Assembly (NCBI RefSeq): GCF_030711405.1
Contig: NZ_JAULSI010000038.1
Location: 1-47,690 of the forward strand
DNA: 47,690 nt
Direction of reading: 5' to 3'
Source: Massilia brevitalea
GTDB lineage: Bacteria > Pseudomonadota > Gammaproteobacteria > Burkholderiales > Burkholderiaceae_D
Position numbers and translations under genes: made by a program
Shown here: piece after piece, positions 44,235-47,690 of the stretch
Layout: each line of letters begins with the position of its first letter
How positions within the stretch are numbered: position 1 is the stretch's first letter
Notes under the pieces: generated by a model
The model's input: only the letters and a program-made list of their open reading frames with translations
Told to the model about the DNA's origin: nothing
Database searches by the model: none

Positions 44235-46400
44235 ATGCACGCCGCGGCACCGACTCCTAGCGCGCATCCGGGCAAGCCTGCCGTGTTCAGGCTGCCCGCG
44301 CTGCGCGAGGAACTGAACCTGCATCCGGGGCCGGCCCTCGCCAGCGGCGAGCCCAGCTGGACCCTGGAAGACCCGGTGCGCAACGGCTTCTTCCGCATCG
44401 ACTGGATGACCTTCGAAATCCTGCGCCGCTGGGAGCTCGGCGCGCCGGACGCCATCGCCCGCAGCGTGGACGAGGAAACGGCGCTGAACGCCACCCTCGA
44501 GGACGTGGCCGCCGTGCTCGCGTTCCTGCAGGAGAACCAGCTGCTGCGCCCGGACCCGCTGGCCTCCAGCCGCGCGCTGGCCGAGCGCCACAAGGCGGCG
44601 GGCGGCACCCTGGCCACGCGCCTGCTGCACGGCTACCTGTTCTTCCGCATCCCATTGGTAAAGCCCGACGCCTGGCTGAACCGCGTCGCGCCTTCTTTCA
44701 ACTGGCTGTTCTCAAACGGCTTCCTGCGCCTGACGCTGCTGGCGCTGCTGGTCGGCGGCGTGCTGGTCTGGCGCCAGTGGGACGTGTTCCGCAGCACGCT
44801 GGCCGATTCGTTTACGCCGAGCGGCATCCTGGCCTATGCGCTGGCGCTTACTTTCGTAAAGTGCGCGCACGAGCTGGGGCATGCCCTGACGGCCAAGCGC
44901 CACGGCTGCCACGTGCCGACCATGGGCCTGGCCTTCCTGGTGCTGTGGCCCGTGCCCTACACCGACACCAACGACGTCTGGCGCCTGCCCGAGAAACGCA
45001 AGCGCCTGGGCGTGGCCGCCGCCGGCGTGCGCACCGAACTCCTGATCGCGGTCTGGGCCACGCTGGCCTGGACCCTGCTGCCCGATGGCCTGCTGCGCGC
45101 GATGGCCTTCCCGCTGGCGACCACCACCTGGATCGCGACGCTGGCGATCAACGCCAGTCCCTTCATGCGCTTCGACGGCTACTTCGTGCTGTCGGACTGG
45201 CTCGACATACCGAACCTGCATGCGCGCGCCTTTGCGCTGGCGCGCTGGGACCTGCGCGAGCGTTTGTTCGGGTTGGGCGAGCCGCCGCCCGAGTATTTCC
45301 CGCGGCGCCGGCACTGGGGCCTGATCGCGTTTGCCTGGTCGGTCTGGATCTATCGCCTGGTACTCTTCCTCGGCATCGCCGTGCTGGTCTACCACTTCTT
45401 CATCAAACTCCTTGGCATCCTGTTGTTCTGTATCGAGATGAGCTGGTTCGTGATTCGCCCCATTGCCAATGAAATCAAGGTCTGGCGCAGCCTGGCCCCG
45501 CCCCTGAAGCGAAGCGGCCGCGCGCGCACCAGCTTCATCGTGCTACTGGCGCTGGTGCTGCTGGCCCTGGTGCCCTGGCCGACCCGCGTGCAGTCGGGCG
45601 CACTGCTGCGTCCAACCCAGGTGTTCCCGCTGCACGCACCCGAGCATGCCCAGGTAACAAGCCTGCCGTTCCAGGAAGGCGCGCGCGTGGCGCAGGGCCA
45701 GCAGTTGATCGGCTTTGCCGCGCCGGAATCGAAGAGCCGGCGCGAAGCGCTGGACGCCCAGGCCGAGCGCCTGCGCTGGCAGATCGGCGCATCAAGCTTC
45801 GACGCCGAGCAGCGCGCCGGCAGCGCCGTGCTGCGCGAGCAGCTGGCCACGCTGGAAGCCCAGCTGGCGCTGCTCGGCGAAGAAGAAGCGCGCTACGCGC
45901 CGCGAGCACCGTTTGCCGGCGTGCTGCGCGACGTCGAGCCGGAACTGGCGCCCGGCGTCTGGGTCGGCCGCAACGAGCGCGTGGCAGTGCTGGTGGGCGA
46001 GGGCGCGCACGAGGCGAGCAGCTACCTCGACGAGGAAACCGTGCGCCGCGTGGCCGTGGGCGACAGCGCGCATTTCTATCCCGAGGGATTGTCGGGACCG
46101 GTGCTGAAGGTGAAGGTGGCGAACATCGACCGCGACGCCACCCGCGTGCTGCCGGGCGGGCCATGGGCCGCGCAATGGGCCACGGCGCAGGGCGGCCCGG
46201 TGCAGGCGCGCGAACGCAACGGCGCCTGGTATCCGGAGCATGCCGTGTACCGGGTCAGCTTCACGGTGGAGGAGCCGGCCGGCGCGCTGGCGGGACGCGC
46301 CTGGCGCGGCAAGGTCGTCATCGACGGAAATTGGGAAGCGCCAGGTGCGCGCTTCGTGCGCTCGCTGGCGGCGCTGCTCAGGCGCGAGGCCGGGTTCTAA
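44235..46400 (+). CDS. Fusion of PqqD-like region, site-2 (M50) metalloprotease and lipoyl/HlyD adaptor
   Basis: 721 residues. Residues about 30-100 (GEPSWTLEDPVRNGFFRIDWMTFEILRRW..., and a helix pair ending in LQENQLL) resemble a PqqD-type peptide-recognition domain. Membrane helices follow (about 155-178, 193-212). The zinc site is HELGH (212-216) and the third ligand is in NASPFMRFDG (Asn306-Gly315, Asp314), the two signatures of S2P/M50 intramembrane proteases. More helices lie at about 375-420 and 433-450. The rest is periplasmic, with a lipoyl half-motif (HAPEHAQVTSLPFQEGARVAQGQQLIGF), a coiled coil and the second lipoyl half (APFAGVLRDVEPELAPGVWVGRNE). Protease and adaptor in one chain is the key feature of the cluster. 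Confidence 0.9.
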   Translation: MHAAAPTPSAHPGKPAVFRLPALREELNLHPGPALASGEPSWTLEDPVRNGFFRIDWMTFEILRRWELGAPDAIARSVDEETALNATLEDVAAVLAFLQENQLLRPDPLASSRALAERHKAAGGTLATRLLHGYLFFRIPLVKPDAWLNRVAPSFNWLFSNGFLRLTLLALLVGGVLVWRQWDVFRSTLADSFTPSGILAYALALTFVKCAHELGHALTAKRHGCHVPTMGLAFLVLWPVPYTDTNDVWRLPEKRKRLGVAAAGVRTELLIAVWATLAWTLLPDGLLRAMAFPLATTTWIATLAINASPFMRFDGYFVLSDWLDIPNLHARAFALARWDLRERLFGLGEPPPEYFPRRRHWGLIAFAWSVWIYRLVLFLGIAVLVYHFFIKLLGILLFCIEMSWFVIRPIANEIKVWRSLAPPLKRSGRARTSFIVLLALVLLALVPWPTRVQSGALLRPTQVFPLHAPEHAQVTSLPFQEGARVAQGQQLIGFAAPESKSRREALDAQAERLRWQIGASSFDAEQRAGSAVLREQLATLEAQLALLGEEEARYAPRAPFAGVLRDVEPELAPGVWVGRNERVAVLVGEGAHEASSYLDEETVRRVAVGDSAHFYPEGLSGPVLKVKVANIDRDATRVLPGGPWAAQWATAQGGPVQARERNGAWYPEHAVYRVSFTVEEPAGALAGRAWRGKVVIDGNWEAPGARFVRSLAALLRREAGF

Positions 46401-46406
46401 CCCGGC

Positions 46407-46472
46407 CGTAGGGTGGGCACTTCGTGCCCACGCGGAACGATGATCATTGTTGACGGTGCAAACAGCGTCTCG
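46407..46472. repeat. 66-bp direct repeat, left copy (REP-like core plus extension)
   Basis: Starts with the palindrome CGTAGGGTGGGCAC..GTGCCCACGCGGAACG and extends through ATTGTTG to CAAACAGCGTCTCG. It matches the copy at 46859-46924 at 60 of 66 positions in the same orientation. It lies 6 bp after the protease-fusion stop and may also stall transcription there. Confidence 0.85.
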
Positions 46473-46484
46473 CGAACGCTTCGG

Positions 46485-46823
46485 TTATACCTTGCGCACG
46501 AATTCCGTTTTTAGGCTCATCGCCCCAAAACCATCGATCTTGCAATCGATATCGTGGTCGGCGTCGACCAGGCGGATGTTCTTGACCTTGGTGCCCTGCT
46601 TGATGACGCCGCCCGAACCTTTCGGTTTCAGGTCCTTGATGACGGTGACGGTGTCGCCGTCTTGCAGCAGGTTGCCGGAAGCATCGCGCCAGACGCGCGC
46701 GGTGTCGGCGTTGGCGTCGGCGGCTTGCGCCGGCCACTCATGGCCGCATTCCGGGCAGACGAGGTTGGCGCCGTCTTCGTAGGTGTAGGTGGACTGGCAG
46801 GTGGGGCAGGGAGGCAGGGACAT
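46485..46823 (-). CDS. yjdM: YjdM/PhnA-like zinc-ribbon protein
   Basis: 112 residues from the ATG at 46823. The N-terminal zinc ribbon is CPTC (6-9) with CPEC (23-26), and the C-terminal PhnA domain reads VWRDASGNLLQDGDTVTVIKDLKPKGSGGVIKQGTKVKNIRLVDADHDIDCKIDGFGAM.LKTEFVRKV. This family was named for alkylphosphonate uptake, but its role is unclear and there is no phn gene cluster here. The gene is bracketed by 66-bp direct repeats. Confidence 0.92.
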   Translation of the reverse strand: MSLPPCPTCQSTYTYEDGANLVCPECGHEWPAQAADANADTARVWRDASGNLLQDGDTVTVIKDLKPKGSGGVIKQGTKVKNIRLVDADHDIDCKIDGFGAMSLKTEFVRKV

Positions 46824-46858
46824 AAGAACAGACGAAAAGCAAAGCGGAGAGTATATAC

Positions 46859-46924
46859 CGTAGGGTGGGCACCCCGTGCCCACGCGGAACGGTGAGCATT
46901 GTTGGCCGTGCAAACAGCGTCTCG
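46859..46924. repeat. 66-bp direct repeat, right copy
   Basis: Second copy of the element at 46407-46472, located 36 bp upstream of the yjdM start, in its promoter region. Six mismatches separate the two copies. Confidence 0.85.
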
Positions 46925-46995
46925 TTGGCGTTTCCATACATGGCGACGTTTCGGAGCGAATCATCGCGGCCGCCGATTAAAGGAGACGCACGTAA

Positions 46996-47024
46996 CCGCG
47001 TGGGCACGGAGTGCCCACCGTACG
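46996..47024. repeat. REP-like palindrome, inverted copy
   Basis: CCGCGTGGGCAC, GGA, GTGCCCACCGTACG: the opposite orientation to the copy at 46859, so the two form a BIME-like inverted pair about 165 bp long between yjdM and the chemotaxis gene. The rest of 46925-47066 holds no gene I can see. Confidence 0.8.
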
Positions 47025-47066
47025 TCGAAGCCAACAACGAACGGTGACGATCCCGGATCATCGCCC

Positions 47067-47093
47067 AAAAAAAACGCCGGGCATCGCCCGGCG
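47067..47093 (-). terminator. Rho-independent terminator of the chemotaxis receptor gene
   Basis: An 8-bp stem (CGCCGGGC / GCCCGGCG) with a 3-nt loop followed on the minus strand by eight T residues, 38 bp after the stop. Confidence 0.9.
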
Positions 47094-47131
47094 CTGAAGA
47101 TGGCACCGGCCGCGCCGGTGCTGGCAAATCA

Positions 47132-47690
47132 TCAGGCCTGCAAGGCCAGGCGCGTAGCCGGCGCCGAGGCGCGTAGCGACTGCACCGCCGCCTGCACGGC
47201 ACGCTCCTCGAAGCGGAAGGTCGACACCAGCGCCGACAGCGCTTGCGCCTGTTCGCGCATTGCATCCGACGCGGCTGCCGCTTCTTCCACCAGGGCTGCG
47301 TTCTGCTGGGTCACCTGGTCCATCTGGGCGACGGCCTGGTTCACCTGCTCGATGCCCGAGGACTGCTCGGCGCTGGCCATGGCGATCTGCGACATGATGG
47401 CGGTGACGCGGCCGATGCTGTGCACGATTTCCTGCATCGTCGTGCCGGCGTCCGACACCAGGCGGCTGCCTTCCTCGACCTTGTCGACCGAGTTGCCGAT
47501 CAGTTCCTTGATCTCTTTCGCGGCGCCGGCCGAACGCTGGGCCAGGTTGCGCACTTCCGAGGCCACGACCGCGAAGCCGCGGCCCTGTTCGCCGGCGCGT
47601 GCCGCCTCGACGGCTGCGTTCAGCGCCAGGATGTTGGTCTGGAAGGCGATGCCGTCGATGACGCCGATGATGTCGACGATCTTCTTCGAC
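47132..47690 (-). CDS. Methyl-accepting chemotaxis protein, C-terminal part (cut by window edge)
   Basis: About 186 codons from the right edge. The highly conserved hairpin tip is present (GIAFQTNILALNAAVEAARAGEQGRGFAVVASEVRNLAQRS), followed by the descending signalling helix (KEIKELI, VDKVEEGSRLVSDAG, ASAEQSSGIEQVNQAVAQMDQVTQQNAALVEEAAAAS). The last 30 residues are a short linker without the NWETF pentapeptide that tethers CheR/CheB in enterobacteria. The sensor domain lies outside the window. Confidence 0.95.
   Translation of the reverse strand, partial: SKKIVDIIGVIDGIAFQTNILALNAAVEAARAGEQGRGFAVVASEVRNLAQRSAGAAKEIKELIGNSVDKVEEGSRLVSDAGTTMQEIVHSIGRVTAIMSQIAMASAEQSSGIEQVNQAVAQMDQVTQQNAALVEEAAAASDAMREQAQALSALVSTFRFEERAVQAAVQSLRASAPATRLALQA

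Overview
The window is high-GC DNA with the gene content and style of a betaproteobacterium of the Oxalobacteraceae (Massilia/Telluria/Duganella type). This rests on overall codon use, TamA/TamB, QueC, a YecR-like lipoprotein, DUF3016- and DUF4124-like proteins, a REC-DUF3369-HD-GYP regulator, and many dispersed GTGGGCAC/GTGCCCAC palindromes. The genus is inference; no rRNA or tRNA gene is visible.

Layout. 1-0.6 kb: the 5' part of an IS1595-type transposase gene running off the left edge, then a small secreted six-cysteine protein. 0.9-5.9 kb: a three-gene operon resembling MksF-MksE-MksB (condensin-like kleisin, KITE partner, SMC ATPase), closed by a terminator and with no JetD/MksG nuclease gene. 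5.9-7.6 kb: REP-like palindromes, a decayed partial copy of a nearby membrane-protein gene, a YecR-like lipoprotein, the intact membrane-protein gene, and a 55-residue proline-rich ORF. 7.6-14.0 kb: tamA-tamB (minus strand). 14.1-17.5 kb: queC, then small hypothetical genes, a HAD-type phosphatase and an EthD-type protein. 17.7-24.3 kb: a soluble GAF-GAF histidine kinase, a decayed Fic-like gene between AT-rich direct repeats, a PPC-domain protein, a REC-HD-GYP regulator, and a Nei/Fpg DNA glycosylase. 24.4-33.3 kb: envelope and metabolic genes, including a DUF3016 protein, a thioesterase, two PQQ-type sugar dehydrogenases, a Tat-exported YcbK-like peptidase, a YecD-like isochorismatase homologue, a luciferase-like oxidoreductase and a lipoprotein serine hydrolase. 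33.4-34.0 kb: a secreted Ser/Gly/Thr protein with a perfect Gly-X-Y tail.

The most striking region is 34.4-46.4 kb. Five tightly spaced plus-strand genes encode a TolC-like outer-membrane lipoprotein (broken here by a one-base frameshift), a short HlyD-type adaptor, a 2006-residue DUF4347/cadherin/tandem-repeat surface protein without a classical signal peptide, a membrane HlyD protein with a long cytosolic N-terminal domain, and a fusion of a PqqD-like region, a site-2 (M50) metalloprotease and a lipoyl/HlyD adaptor. No ABC ATPase is present. The arrangement suggests a dedicated export or maturation system for the giant protein, distinct from classical type I secretion.

The right end (46.4-47.7 kb) holds yjdM/phnA flanked by 66-bp direct repeats that contain the REP-like palindrome, and the 3' part of a chemotaxis receptor gene running off the edge. 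The kinase and HD-GYP regulator are in position to control surface or biofilm traits such as the giant protein, but nothing in the sequence links them directly.
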